NCBI GenBank assembly: GCA_019925095.2
Contig: CM034411.1
Span: forward strand, 8,888,001-8,952,000
Direction: 5' to 3'
Source of the DNA: Dendrolimus kikuchii
Taxonomy: Eukaryota; Arthropoda; Insecta; Lepidoptera; Lasiocampidae
DNA length: 64,000 nucleotides
Shown: positions 11,553 through 22,065 of the stretch, one piece after another
How the letters are laid out: each line of letters opens with the position of its first letter
Position numbering within the stretch: position 1 is the stretch's first letter
The notes under the pieces: model-generated
Database searches by the model: none
What the model saw: only the letters and a program-made list of their open reading frames with translations
What the model was told of the DNA's origin: nothing
Position numbers and translations under genes: made by a program

Positions 11553-11756
11553 GTGCCGTTTGCTGTTGAAACGCTTGGACATCGTGGGATCCTGAGGCTA
11601 TGAGCTTCTACCAAAATGTTATCATAAATACTCATTGACTCTTCAGGTGATCATAGGTCTGATGCCTACCTCGGACAATGGATCAGTATGGCGATCCAGC
11701 GAGGTAACGTAGCCGGCCTTCTGGGCACCTTATCCGTAGAAGAGACGGTGATCTAG
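11553..11756 (+). pseudogene. LINE polyprotein C-terminus, frameshifted
   Basis: Frame 'VPFAVETLG' at 11553 breaks. After indels another frame from 11637 reads 'DSSGDHRSDAYLGQWISMAI' and ends 'QRGNVAGLLGTL...' at a TAG (11754-11756). The pattern PFAVETLG... AIQRGNxAxxLGTL is a conserved C-terminal segment I know from invertebrate LINE-associated reverse transcriptases. A second copy is at 33735-33965 on the minus strand. The clade is uncertain. The AT-rich ~170 bp after the stop is probably its 3' UTR. Confidence 0.65.
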
Positions 11757-11759
11757 GCT

Positions 11760-12310
11760 CACTTTTCTACTTACAGTCTTGTGAGAACTATGGGTGGAAT
11801 ACAATATAAATAAGTTAAGTTTTCTTTTATTGTATTAGTTTATAAAGTTATTGTATTTTGTTTGTATCTGATATTGTAATTATTACTTATATCAAATATA
11901 CAAGAGAAATATACATATTTGATTGCGGAACAGAAACTTACTGACGCCGTTACATTTCACTAACAAATACGTCATGACAACCTGAACGGAATTTCGCTAG
12001 CACAACTAACAGGTTTAAATAATTTGAAACATATTTAGCTACATTATGACTATATAATTTTTCCATCACCACATAAAAACTAATCAAAGGATAAAATACA
12101 ATACAAAAAGTATAGTTGTATGAATAGTAATAATTCTATTGCTTCACTTTTGTATTTGGTTAAGTTATAAGTTAGTTGACAAGTGGATGACTTGGATGGC
12201 TGCTGCCCTAGGCCGCATTTGAAAAGCCGCTCGCCCTTTTTAAGGTTCCGTAGACATTTAACACAAATGGAACTCTCATGTAATAGCCATGACCAGCTGT
12301 CTGTCTTTTT
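11760..12310. other. AT-rich, no gene recognised
   Basis: The first part is probably LINE 3' UTR. Around 12180-12260 there is a slightly GC-richer patch ('ctgcccta', 'ggttccgtagaca') that again resembles the 'ggttccgtagcc' repeat. Confidence 0.4.
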
Positions 12311-12311
12311 A

Positions 12312-12370
12312 TATAGAATAGAATAGAAAACACTTTATTGTTCACCAAAATAAACAATTACAAGAAAGAA
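12312..12370 (-). repeat. LINE 3' end scrap
   Basis: The string 'gaatagaatagaaaacac' followed by 'tttattgttcacc' is the reversed end 'ggtgaacaataaa' plus a short tandem tail of the 11225 family. Confidence 0.5.
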
Positions 12371-12453
12371 AATATTTATTGTTGAGAATGAATGCACGTT
12401 AAACTAAAAAACGTTACGCTAACAGGACTTTTATACATAAAACATAAACGTAT

Positions 12454-12946
12454 TGTTACAATTTGGGCCACCTGCATAATTATAGACAAAACACACACTT
12501 TATTACCCGCCAGGCGTTTGAGCTAATAACCTTGAAAGTGCTTTATGACTATCTTCTTTTGTTTACTTTGTGTTTAAAATTTGTAATTAGAAAATAGCCT
12601 ATTGTGTATTGTACTCGTTTATGGCCGTTCGCAGGTATAATTACGCAGGTGTGCGGATTACGTTTTCTGGGAAGTTGCGTCGACGCTTGCCAGGTAAACA
12701 TATTGCATCGGGCATTATAAAGCAATAGTCCAATGGAGAGATCGTCAGTCAAAGCGATAACACAAGCGAGGCACGACGTGTGTACATTTAGTGACGGACT
12801 TTGCACGTGTTATTGAATTGTGCATTACGTTTCGACTTATTGCGTCTCGTTATATTTGTACCTGTGTTATACGTGTTTGTATAGTTCTAATAAATTCTAT
12901 AGTGATTCCAACGGCATTTTTAATTCGAGTCCTGTAACTCGTAACA
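12454..12946 (+). mobile_element. Solo LTR, copy 3 (plus), 493 bp
   Basis: TGTTACAA...CGTAACA with a perfect 4-bp duplication 'gtat' (12450-12453 and 12947-12950). TATAAA is at 12716-12721. 'gtcagtc', a good arthropod initiator, lies ~30 bp downstream, and AATAAA is at 12889-12894. It is diverged from the 9305 copy, particularly in the first ~100 bp and around 12630-12700, so the insertions are old or of different subfamilies. No gag-pol is nearby. Confidence 0.88.
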
Positions 12947-13261
12947 GTATTATAAAAAAATATAAACTATTTAAAAAATGTACACAACATTCACGGCAAT
13001 GAGGTTGGCAACTCATCATTATGCTGTGTCAAAAACTAATACAGCGTTGATTTTCAGTACCAACCTCCATCAAATCATAAGTGACCCAAACATACAAGTA
13101 CTCATTGATATTTATTAAGAAATTTAAACAAAAATAAGTGAAATACTAATAAAACAAAAAACTATACTTGTAGTATGATTTTGTACTTAAATATAAGAAA
13201 TATCTCCCCCCGTTGACCAGATATACCTACTTTCGAATAATAAATAATACTAGTTTTATTA

Positions 13262-13365
13262 CAAAATGAATAACTACAATAATTTTACGGCAACACATAA
13301 GGCGGCCTTATCGCTTAGGGTTTAGAGTGATCTCTTCCAGGCAACCTGACTTAGAGGATTATATA
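13262..13365 (-). repeat. LINE 3' end scrap
   Basis: It contains 'aaggcggccttatcgctta' then 'gatctcttccaggcaac', the complement of the motif block at 11385-11440. Confidence 0.65.
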
Positions 13366-13369
13366 TTCA

Positions 13370-14262
13370 TGATCGAACTAATTTAAATATTTTTTTAATT
13401 TTAATTGTACTTACACTCAAAAATTTTGCCGCCCCTAAAATGATACAGTCTTAGGCCCCGGCCTCAAAGGCCTATACGTATATCCAGCACTAGTCGACAG
13501 ATAACATTTATCTGACGAATGAAAAACCGGACCTTAGTCAATAAAAGAAAAGAATACATGTACAATCTACATAAACACATCAAACCTTATTTGATAAATT
13601 GAAAGCTATTATATACCCTAAATTTAGACTGTTTAAATATAAAACAACGCCTACATGTCGTTTAAAATAGATTCGACAATAAATTATACATTCGATTACT
13701 TAATAACTCAACAGAACTTTTATCAACTCATTTGCAAGCAAACTTAGGTCGCGGGTACACCGGTAAGATGGTGGTGGGAATTGATTTAATGAAATTATTA
13801 TAAATATGAACTTATTATAAAATACTTAATTTACTAGAAAACACTAATAAGTAGTCGATTTAGGACTAGTCCACAAAGCTATTACAGACAATCACTACAC
13901 GATTAATGATTGTGAAAGAACTTATTTTGGCTTTAAAGATCGTGTGCCAGTTTTTTTCGAAGTCTTTTAAAGAGCTTTGCACACTTTGTTTGATAATAAC
14001 CTGAAAAAAGTAAATTAAACATACATTTAACATGTTGAAAAGATGGTAATTATTACGAAAACCGTACCGTCACATCTTCTTATTATAATTCCATCACTTT
14101 AATCGTATCATTTGCTCGATTTACAAACGGACTCCATATATTACCGTCTATTAAATTGCCTTACTACTGATTAAGTATATACAAAATTCATTCAAATAAA
14201 TTACAATGAATAGTAGTATGATATAGAAAATTTGTCATGATGATTTAGTAGATAGCCGACTT
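13370..14262. other. No recognised feature
   Basis: This is AT-rich sequence without recognisable frames or repeats. Confidence 0.5.
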
Positions 14263-14480
14263 ATGGCCGGTTCCTATAGCTTACCGATTGTTCATTTGTC
14301 TTACTATCGGTTAAAATTTGACGTAAGCTCCATATAAATGATGACCGATTCCTAATTTTATTTATTCACTTGCTTGCCTTACCATAGGTCGAACTTTGAC
14401 ATTACTAGTATGAGGCTTCTGTAAATTTTTAACCGATAGTAAGGCCAATAAATGGTCGGTATAATATACGAACCGGCCAT
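14263..14480. mobile_element. Fold-back MITE, 218 bp
   Basis: The ends are inverted copies: 'atggccggttc' at the left, its complement at the right. Similarity continues inward for ~57 bp, including 'ttactatcggttaaaa' in both arms. A one-armed or diverged copy is at 43922-44037. Non-coding. No clear target duplication, so the superfamily is not assigned. Confidence 0.75.
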
Positions 14481-14875
14481 GAATAGATAATAAGATACAG
14501 GAGCTGGTAATTAATTGGTATTCAAATAAATAAGAATTAAGTCAATCAAAATAAGATGAATTGATTCCATAATTTTAGAAAGTTGTGTTTATAAATCACT
14601 CATTTAATCTTTTCGGCACCATTTGAAGTATATATGCTAATTCATTTAAAATGTTAGAAGGATATAATATAACATCAAATTTATACAAAAACGATTAAGT
14701 GTGAATTGGGTAATATTTTACACCTACTATGTCTTTAATATAACTAGGAAAGGATAAAAAAAATATTATACTTAATTTATAATTATATAAATTATGTTAG
14801 AAATTGAATTAGATGCTAAATGGTGACATTTTAATAACATAAAGGAAACTATTGTTTATTTTAAGTTATTAGTAC
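14481..14875. other. No recognised feature
   Basis: This is AT-rich sequence. Nothing was identified. Confidence 0.5.
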
Positions 14876-14879
14876 ATCT

Positions 14880-15410
14880 GTATCTAATATTACAAAAAAG
14901 AAAGATTTGTATGTTTGTAACGAATAAACTATAGAACTACTGGACCAATTTCAATAATTCTTTCCCCATTCGAATGCTACATTATCCATGATTAATATAG
15001 ACTATATAAAAATTAGGGATCCCTACTAAAACTTCAATAATGTAACCGATCAATTTAAACCAAATACTTGGCGCTGGAATCGGGTTCTACGATTTTGATG
15101 AAATTTTATGTGTCTTTGAGTGGGTCTGGGGTGATTTAGATTCACAATTAGACCCGGTAGGTGGCGCTGGAATCGGGGTCTATTTATTTATACTACATGT
15201 CAAATTATCCGTGTAATTTATATTGTTATCTTCTGAACTCTATAAGATATCGACTTGAAACACACACTAAAATAGAAGATAAAATTTCCGTTTCAATTCC
15301 TAACATTTTCATTGAATTAGACTAAGCTAAGGCATTTTGATGACTAATCCGGACAGATTTATAGACAAATATAGGGACAAATAAGTCTAAAACCGGTCAT
15401 TTTATAACCA
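14880..15410. repeat. Composite of Helitron-like fragments
   Basis: About 14935-15030 shares 'actactggaccaatttcaa' style sequence and 'attagggatcc' with 26204-26445. About 15060-15185 shares 'gtaggtggcgctggaatcgg' with the 51959 Helitron. About 15225-15410 shares 'ttcattgaa' and 'aaaaccggtcattt' with 9890. The patchwork suggests nested or rearranged non-autonomous elements. Confidence 0.5.
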
Positions 15411-15789
15411 GGTACCGTATAAATAGCTGTTTTAACTTAGACCTTTTAAAATTGCAGACAGTCATCCAATTTTATGGATTGATATAAATATAGCTTCGGA
15501 TGATTACTTAACTGTATGACTTCACTAACTGTGTTGTTGTATCACAAGACACAATGTTTACAATTAAAGAGAGAGAGAGAGATATATATGAAGACACTTC
15601 AACAATAATTCAACAAAGTTGTAATTTTCGTCAATGTCACTATGACACAACTTTGGGCGCTAGTATGCATTATATAATGTCGTAGAAAACAAAGTGCATT
15701 ACAAAGTTTTTGAGAAGAGAATCCCTTAATATCCTATTCACGTTACATGTCCGGTAAAGAGTCGTTGTAGATTGGATAATTAAATCACT

Positions 15790-15935
15790 ATACGCACGTG
15801 TAGTATTGTATTTCGTCATTTGATTGAATATGCGCCTGTACGTATTCGAGAAGTAATGGAGCCTGTTGATCAGGATGTGCATAACCATCGTCACCTATTA
15901 CCGACAAATACAATTAAGATCATCATAGTTCATTA
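15790..15935. other. Possible exon-like block, strand undecided
   Basis: A short stretch of balanced composition is open in three frames without low-complexity bias. Minus-strand frames give 'DDGYAHPDQQAPLLLEYV' (preceded by an acceptor-like 'taatag') or 'MVMHILINRLHYFSNTYR'. The plus strand gives 'EYAPVRIREVMEPVDQDV'. I recognise none of these. It could be a host exon next to the GC-rich block at 15950, or chance. Confidence 0.25.
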
Positions 15936-15949
15936 GATTTCCCAGCACC

Positions 15950-16200
15950 CGACAAACAAACACCGCTAACCACGCATGGACGCCGCGTTTTAACCAGTGC
16001 ACCTCGCGCGGTCAAAGAGCGAACGTCGCACGATCCCGAGATGCCGAGCAGATTGTAAGGGGTTAGTACTTGATTTATACGTGACTCACTCGTTGCAGAA
16101 GGTTGTCACCGAGTAGTTCTCTCGCCGTCCACGCGTGCGGAAAGTTTGAGAGCAAAGCGATCCGATGGTGGTCGAGTGGCGGGTGGCACAAATGACCTAT
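15950..16200. other. GC-rich block, possible promoter or 5' UTR
   Basis: It is unusually GC-rich with many CpGs ('gcacctcgcgcggtcaaag', 'cgccgtccacgcgtgcgg'), with no long frame and no second copy in the window. On the minus strand 'gtataaatc' (16072-16080) could be a TATA element, but no good initiator is seen ~30 bp downstream. Its function is unknown. Confidence 0.3.
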
Positions 16201-16258
16201 GTCACCTTATATTAAAATACACTGTGAATCGTAAAAATAATAATCTTAATCCATTTAA

Positions 16259-16284
16259 ATACATACATACATACATACATACAT
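16259..16284 (-). repeat. (TATG)n tail of the RTE-type LINE
   Basis: Six tandem 'ATAC' units on the plus strand form the 3' tail of the minus-strand LINE. The stop codon of its reverse transcriptase lies only a few bases upstream. Tandem short-repeat tails instead of poly-A are usual in RTE-type elements. Confidence 0.85.
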
Positions 16285-16288
16285 AACT

Positions 16289-17671
16289 TCACGCCAGTTC
16301 CCTCGCGGGGTAGGCACGAACAACAGAGTGCCATTTAGGCTTATTCTTACACACCTCACTTGCCTCTTTGACATTCATAACTCTTGTCATGCAAGCTCGT
16401 CTGTTCTTAAGGCTCCTGACATCACCTTCTGCTAGTACACGATCAATTTGATCATGGAAGGTGTGTTGTGGCCTTCCACGACTTCTGCATCCATCCACTT
16501 TTGCATTGTATATCTGTTTAGTCATTCTTTCATCATGCATTCTTTCCACATGCCCGAACCACCGGAGCATTCCTTTCCTTACCTTCACCCCGACACTCTC
16601 TTTCAGACCAACTCTCTTTCTTACTTCGGTATTACGAACGCGGTCCGCGAGCGTCACTCCGCAGATTTTGCGCAGTGCTCGCATCTCAACCGCGTTTACT
16701 CTACTTTCATGCTCTTTCTTCCATACCCAACTCTCGCTTCCATACGTGAGCGTAGGTACCAGCACCGCGTTGTGTACGGCGAGCTGGGCCTTCTGGCTGA
16801 GGTTCTTAGCGCCTAGAAGTTTACCTAACGCTCCATTCACACTATTCCCCAAATTCACTCTTCTTTCTATATCAGCGGTGTACCTTCCATCCCTGCTAAA
16901 AGCACATCCAAGATATACAAACTCATTCACTTGCTCCAGCATAACATCATCGACCATTATCCTTGCATTCGTTCTGGTTTCTTCTCTTTCAAACACCATA
17001 ACCTTTGTTTTCTTCGCATTCAAATGTAAGCCTCTCGCCTGACAGTCATCTTTCATCATTGTGACTAGTGTTTGCAGTTCTGATGGCGATTCGGCTAAAA
17101 GCACGGCATCATCCGCATAAAGCAAGGTGCTTACAACTAGATCACTCATCCGCACCCCAACATCCATCAATCTTATTCTCTGGAGACAATCGTCCAGATA
17201 TAGGATGAACAGCAAAGGCGACAGCACGCAGCCCTGGCGGACGCCAATATTGACGTCAAACCAGGGCGACAGGCTGCCTTCCACTCGCACGCATGCCATA
17301 CAGCCCTCATAAGTGGACTGCACAGCACGCATCAATTGGCCATTAATCCCATATCCGGGCAATATGTCCCAGAGGTCCTTCCGCACAACCCTGTCAAATG
17401 CTTTCTCTAGATCCACAAAACCGCAGAAAACCTTTCGGCCCATAGCCAGCTGCTTCTCTACGATATTGCGGAGAGAGAAAACTTGATCCATACATCCCCT
17501 TCCATTTCTGAAACCACCTTGTGCATCCCACAGTAATCCATCGGATACAACTCTCATTCTCTTTTCAATAATCTTCGCATACACTTTAGATGCTGTGGTG
17601 ATCAAACTGATGGCCCTGTAGCTGTAAATACAACTATGTATATAGTCCTTACCATATATTTTATACTTCAC
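16289..17671 (-). CDS. RTE-type non-LTR retrotransposon reverse transcriptase (5' truncated)
   Basis: 460 codons without a stop or frameshift. RT motifs in order: YRAISL (18-23), QGGFRNGRGCMDQ (51-63), FVDLEKAFD with catalytic Asp (85-93), GVRQGCVLSPLLF (143-155), the YADD box LLYADDAVLLAE (183-194), GLHLNAKKTKVM (214-225) and EFVYLGCAFSRDG (250-262). Downstream are LTYGSESWV (308-316) and LRWFGHVERM (369-378), the thumb and C-terminal region of RTE/BovB-like LINEs. The N-terminal apurinic-type endonuclease expected in RTE (~500 residues more) is absent, so this is a 5'-truncated copy. The first ~13 residues may be partly flanking sequence, and the annotated start is simply the first Met. The stop lies ~20 bp from the end of the element, leaving almost no 3' UTR. 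The intact frame implies recent insertion. It is not a host gene; clade assignment (RTE versus related Proto2) is by motif memory. Confidence 0.85.
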   Translation of the reverse strand: MKYKIYGKDYIHSCIYSYRAISLITTASKVYAKIIEKRMRVVSDGLLWDAQGGFRNGRGCMDQVFSLRNIVEKQLAMGRKVFCGFVDLEKAFDRVVRKDLWDILPGYGINGQLMRAVQSTYEGCMACVRVEGSLSPWFDVNIGVRQGCVLSPLLFILYLDDCLQRIRLMDVGVRMSDLVVSTLLYADDAVLLAESPSELQTLVTMMKDDCQARGLHLNAKKTKVMVFEREETRTNARIMVDDVMLEQVNEFVYLGCAFSRDGRYTADIERRVNLGNSVNGALGKLLGAKNLSQKAQLAVHNAVLVPTLTYGSESWVWKKEHESRVNAVEMRALRKICGVTLADRVRNTEVRKRVGLKESVGVKVRKGMLRWFGHVERMHDERMTKQIYNAKVDGCRSRGRPQHTFHDQIDRVLAEGDVRSLKNRRACMTRVMNVKEASEVCKNKPKWHSVVRAYPARELA

Positions 17672-17679
17672 AACCGTTC

Positions 17680-18375
17680 AAAATTTGCTAACCGTCAATG
17701 TCACTTGAAATATTTACCTGAAACAATAAAAATAAATACAATTATTATAATCTACTTTAAACAAACAATCAAAATTACTATAGGTTGGACGTTAAAATTG
17801 TATGTTGTGGAGTTATATTAAATCACAGTGTTCAGAGTCTTGATTTATTGTATGATCCATAGTAAAGCACCATAATTAACAGCATCGACAGATGATATCC
17901 TTTGCAGATTTAAATATAATATTGTTATGCTTATAAACTAGTGCTGCCACCTGATGCAGTTTGTACTAGTGTTTTAATCTGTATATGTCTAGAGTAACAT
18001 AAATAAGCTTGCCTCAAAACCCCGGGTAAAACTGTAAGATTTTCGGACCAACAGTATAAATTCAAGTCCATATAAAAAATATAAAAAAGTTAAAAAAACA
18101 CAAAAGAAGCTACATATCAAAATATAAATTTTTTCTACCTACAACAATTCAATAATAATGTTTTTCTGTTTTATTCATCTGTTAAATTATTATGTAATTA
18201 ATAATCGTTTTAAACATTGTGAAGTCGTGGGCATGCTAAATGTGAGCAGTTGTTATAGTAGCAAGACATAAATATACTTATAAGTCACAGATCGAATAAC
18301 GAGTAGATTTAAAAGATGATTCATGACAGTTACTGATCATAAAGATATTAAACTTGTTATTGATGCTGACAATAA
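17680..18375. other. No recognised feature
   Basis: This is AT-rich sequence. No gene or repeat was recognised. Confidence 0.5.
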
Positions 18376-18380
18376 AAATA

Positions 18381-18490
18381 GATAGATAGATAGATAACAC
18401 TTTATTGTACACCATTACAGAAAACACAGAACTAAATACTGCAAGACAGACAATTAAATAAGCAACAGCCAACTGATCAAGCAAGGCACT
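18381..18490 (-). repeat. LINE 3' end scrap with (ATAG)n tail
   Basis: A 'gatagatagatagata' tract is followed by 'acactttattgtacacc', the reversed 'ggtgtacaataaagtgt' end of the 11225-type family. Confidence 0.55.
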
Positions 18491-18539
18491 CACTTCATTT
18501 GCTCTACGAAAATATCCGTTTCTAATTAGTGATGTTATT

Positions 18540-18770
18540 TTCTACACCGGCTCGGCCAATAGATGGCACCTTTGATCTACATAAGCATTATCAACTCATA
18601 AAAGATATACTTGTGACATTTAAAAAACTAATGTTGAGTTAGCAACAGCGTCGCGTGACGGTTGCTGGCCTTCAGACTATATGAGGGCAGTCGCCGGCGA
18701 GTCTGCCGTCTTAGTCTTCATAATAAAAAAATAAACCGACGATATCTCGAGGTGAACTAGTATTACCACT
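18540..18770 (+). promoter_or_regulatory. Possible LTR-like promoter block
   Basis: A GC-richer block holds 'gactatatgagggcag' (TATA-like) and, ~35 bp on, 'gtcttagtcttc', then 'aataaaaaaataaa'. The order TATA, start, AATAAA is that of an LTR, but no clean TG...CA boundary or duplication could be found. It could equally be an unrelated promoter. Confidence 0.25.
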
Positions 18771-18952
18771 TGTTATGTTCTTTATGTTGACATTTTGTAA
18801 ACAAAACTCTTTATTAAATAGTTGTTTGTCTACGAGAAAACAAAAACACGATCTTAATATCGTCATGTCCTAATTCAGCACAGTTTCATATTTTCCGGTA
18901 TAAAATATAAGCTCTTTACGTTCTGCATCTCAATCACCTTATTTGTTTATTT

Positions 18953-18985
18953 TAGTGAACAATAAAGAGTTATCTATCTACCTAT
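18953..18985 (+). repeat. LINE 3' end scrap
   Basis: 'gtgaacaataaagagtta' followed by 'tctatctacc' is the terminal ~30 bp of the 11225-type family. Confidence 0.5.
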
Positions 18986-19072
18986 AGATACATGAAATAT
19001 CATCGAAATCTGTTTATTAATAGAGTCAAGGAAAAGTGGAAAGCAACTTACTCTATAATCTGCCTAATGAGA

Positions 19073-19400
19073 TTTTTATCCGTACAAGAACGGAGAAAGA
19101 ATAAGATTTCCTACGACCGGGTGGCCTGTCGTAAGAGGCAAACAAACAACCCACAGCCAGGTGGTAGGGTATTTGCTCGTCGACTGGATGGCGACCACCC
19201 CTGGTCTAGACTAGTCTAGAGTATGCGGCCATAACAACCTTGTGTTGTGTTCCGGCATTAGTGATCAGGTTCCAGTCTCCTTTAAGAGAGCAGCAGTGCA
19301 TTTGTAGCACCTTTGGTGTTGCAAATGTCCATGTGCGATGGTAACCGCTTTCCATCAAGTCGGTCGTCTGCCTGTCTGCTGAACAACTGCCATAAAAAAA
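19073..19400 (+). repeat. GC-rich dispersed retroposon-like repeat, copy 2
   Basis: It is collinear with 366-685, with the A-rich tail 'cataaaaaaa' at 19391-19400. It differs by several substitutions and a small duplication ('ctagactagtctaga') near 19205. Confidence 0.75.
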
Positions 19401-19469
19401 TCTGTAGAGGAGGTCAAAGTTCAGTAAATTTAGAAAAGAGAAAAAACTCCAGGAATTCAATTCAGACCA

Positions 19470-19635
19470 GCAGATTCCGAAAATGCAAATTTGAAATTTT
19501 TGTCTGCTGTTGGAACCTCACGTGATAACTATTAAAAGGATTTAAATAAAACCGACACAGACCTAGTTTATATGGCGGGTCAACATTTAGGGTACCGACT
19601 TTTCATTTCGATAAATGACATCATTTCCGTGGGAT
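19470..19635 (+). repeat. Dispersed repeat paired with 35689-35860
   Basis: It shares 'agattccgaaaatgca', 'ggatttaaat(g/a)aaa' and 'ttcgataaatga' in order with 35689-35860. Class unknown; it may be the 5' body of a Helitron-type element. Confidence 0.5.
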
Positions 19636-19639
19636 AGAC

Positions 19640-20425
19640 GAATATAGCCAAAAAAGAGACCGTAGCAGTGGTACTACGGTCGTGTTTTTGATGCTGCTCT
19701 TGAAATGCATTCAAAATTCCTGATCATGGCAAAGCGAATGAAATTTAGTTGGCACTAATTGTATCCTAACAAAAAATGATTTCATATTTATAGGTACATA
19801 TTAGTACAAATATATCTATACACAGTAAAGCAAAACAAGAGAAAAAAAGGAACTTCTTTGCTGTGGTATAGAAAAATTCTAGGAATGAAGGTCTATTGAA
19901 AATTATATTCTGAAAAAGCCACCGAAACTAGCGGGCGCCGTAAGTTATATTTCTCTCGCTTTTTATATATAGACCCTTCATACTTTCAACTAACTTTTTA
20001 TTACAAAATATTCTTATTTATATCCAATCCTACTAGACAAAACTAAGAACAGAGACAGGTACTAAACTCCTATAAGCAATCCCCGACCGCATATATCATA
20101 AGTAGCCAGACTGGTGCCAGTTGACTAATGGTTTGCTCATTGTCTACCTTGCATCGATTTTGTCTTCAAAGGAGAAAGTCAAAACAGTTATTTAAAGATA
20201 CAATACTACAAACATAGACAAAAATGATGGAAGAAAAATTACCTGAACGGGGTAGTCAAATCAATTGGGATACTTTTACAAAAAACTAAAACCGCCTTAA
20301 TTTCATACGAGCGTGGCAATTTATGACATTATGTCTTTAACGAGTCAATATTGTTTGAACGATGATTAAAATTAAGCCTACAGTGGTATTTCAAAAGTAT
20401 AATGTTAACAAGTTACTTTCACGGG
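19640..20425. other. No gene recognised
   Basis: It contains a small palindrome near 19660-19682 ('accgtagcagtggtactacg'). Otherwise it is AT-rich and featureless to me. Confidence 0.45.
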
Positions 20426-20429
20426 GAGC

Positions 20430-20640
20430 GGACAGTACACCCGCCTCGCTCGTGTGCCACATCAGTTATATTGATGTAGGTTTCATCACGACGTTTTCCT
20501 TCATCGTCAGCACGTGATAATAACAATATGTACATTAGATCTAAGAAACTGCTTAAGCTATACATACTCCGCAGCCAAGATTTGAACCCACATCATTTGA
20601 ATAGACACGGGTGCGTCAGTCAAAAAGTTGCCACGACTTT
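20430..20640 (+). repeat. Dispersed repeat, SINE- or LINE-derived
   Basis: 'gtaggtttcatcacgacg' followed by 'ttttccttcatcgtcagc' and, further on, 'gatttgaacccacatc' matches the layout of a very common lepidopteran repeat. The last string resembles a reversed pol III B box. No coding sequence. Confidence 0.5.
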
Positions 20641-20944
20641 CGAGATAATAAACTAAACCTATTCATTTCGATTTATTCTCATACGATCTTCATGATCAAG
20701 AATTATCTACACAACCGTACATCCCAAAATATTGAGACTCCTTGGAATTTCGAATCCTTCAAAGCCTTTTGTGTTTCTCGGTACTAAAATTACAAAGGAG
20801 CCAGAACCCCCGTTTCCTTTGTTTGGCTTCGGTCTTACTAAAAGTACTTCTCTTGATACACATACGACAGTGCTCGTGTAATTGGAGGGAAATGTATACA
20901 AAGCACACCTATAGCATTTTATTCTAACTTAGAAATGCATAATA

Positions 20945-21151
20945 CTTGAAAATTGCGGTGGTAGGCCCTGCTGGATCAGGCTCGATCGGTGTGATATCAC
21001 GGGCTCAGAGAATATCAGCGTGAAACGATTAGCCTTAAGCTGATCGTGTTTCGTACGTTGAGTGAATCCCGATGGCCTACTTCCCCTTCCCCCATATCCC
21101 ATCCAGTCCCATATCTCACCCCTTCTATTGCATTCCTCCTGTCTGATACGC
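20945..21151 (+). repeat. Dispersed repeat, first half (interrupted)
   Basis: It is collinear with 37855-38020: 'tcgatcggtgtgatat', 'gatcgtgtttcgt', 'ttccccttcccccatatccc', 'attcctcctgtctgat'. It breaks at 21151 and resumes at about 21487. Confidence 0.65.
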
Positions 21152-21486
21152 CAGGGATTCTCAAACTGGTCGATATTGACCCCCTAGAGTCAAAATCGGT
21201 TTCTAAGGGGTTGACATAAACGAAAACTGATTTTGATGATGATTTTGAAAAATCAACCCCTATTAATTAACACAGGTTCTTGTTTGAAACATTCAAGATA
21301 CTGTATAACTTGTGTTACGTGTATCGTACTTTTAAAAAACTTAAGTAAGACGTAAATATTTTGTATCAGTACGAAAAAAAACTAGAGATAGGATTTTTAA
21401 AGTATTTTGGCTATTGGCGTCTGAGGTATCAATCATTTCATTTCGGAAAAGGCGTCTCTTGCCCAAAATAGTTTGGAAATCCTTAC
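21152..21486. mobile_element. Possible hAT-like insertion
   Basis: The left end 'cagggattctcaaactgg' is typical of hAT terminal repeats. The right end, 'gtttggaaatcctta' on the plus strand, is a weak inverted match. It sits exactly where the surrounding repeat (20945-21151 plus 21487-21620) is interrupted relative to 37735-38165. An 8-bp duplication was not found. Non-coding. Confidence 0.45.
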
Positions 21487-21620
21487 CCATTCCATCCTAA
21501 AGGCTGGCAACGCGTTGGTTTCGCCATTGATGTTTCAAGCACATAATAGGCGGCGGCAACTTCATTCCACGAGCTAGACCGTCTGCGTGTTTGCCAGCTT
21601 CGCAATAAAAAGATGTTTTT
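21487..21620 (+). repeat. Dispersed repeat, second half
   Basis: 'acgcgttggtttcgcc', 'ataggcggcggcaac' and 'gccagctt' match 38055-38150 in order. Confidence 0.65.
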
Positions 21621-21639
21621 AATATGCTAATGTTGAGTA

Positions 21640-21891
21640 ATATATATATATATATAAATTGTAGAGGTCGAATTTCTGTAAATGTCAATGAAAGAAAATG
21701 CTAAAAACAGAGTCAAGGGGGGATGTAAGAGGTGAAATAGATCTAATTTAGATTTTTTTTCAAATTTTTTGTTTCTCTGTTTTGTCTCCCTGGTCAACAT
21801 ATAGGATACTTTTGATCCCGAAAAATTAAAGAGTTACCGTGGGATAGTTAAAAAACCGCACCACGCGGACGAAGTCGCGGGCATCAGCTAG
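21640..21891 (+). mobile_element. Non-autonomous Helitron, ~250 bp
   Basis: The 3' end 'ccacgcggacgaagtcgcgg' (a short hairpin) is followed by 'gcatcagCTAG' and T. The 5' end lies in a TA-rich run near 21640 and is not resolved. The same 3' end type occurs at 26984 and 33145. Confidence 0.7.
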
Positions 21892-21972
21892 TATATAATA
21901 TAAATAGTCTAAGCAATAATAATAATTTAAATACTAACATAAATTATGTAGATTAAGTGGCAATTGTTACTA

Positions 21973-22065
21973 ACAGTCCTATTCATAGAGTTAAGAGTAA
22001 CTTTGAACGCTTCTTGAAGAACCATAAACAAGTGTTCAAATTTATCTGTCTATGGATAAGGCCGT
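21973..22065. mobile_element. Micro fold-back element, copy 1
   Basis: The left arm, 'cctattcatagagttaagag' continuing to 'tttgaacgcttc', is inverted against the right arm, 'gtgttcaaatttatctg' continuing to 'ctatggataagg'. It is the same family as 35008-35105, ~95 bp. 'taa' flanks both sides. Confidence 0.65.

Noticed and set aside
16448..17312. Plus-strand open frames up to 193 codons
   Set aside because: Antisense to the RTE-type reverse transcriptase; no domain, and explained by the codon bias of the real frame.
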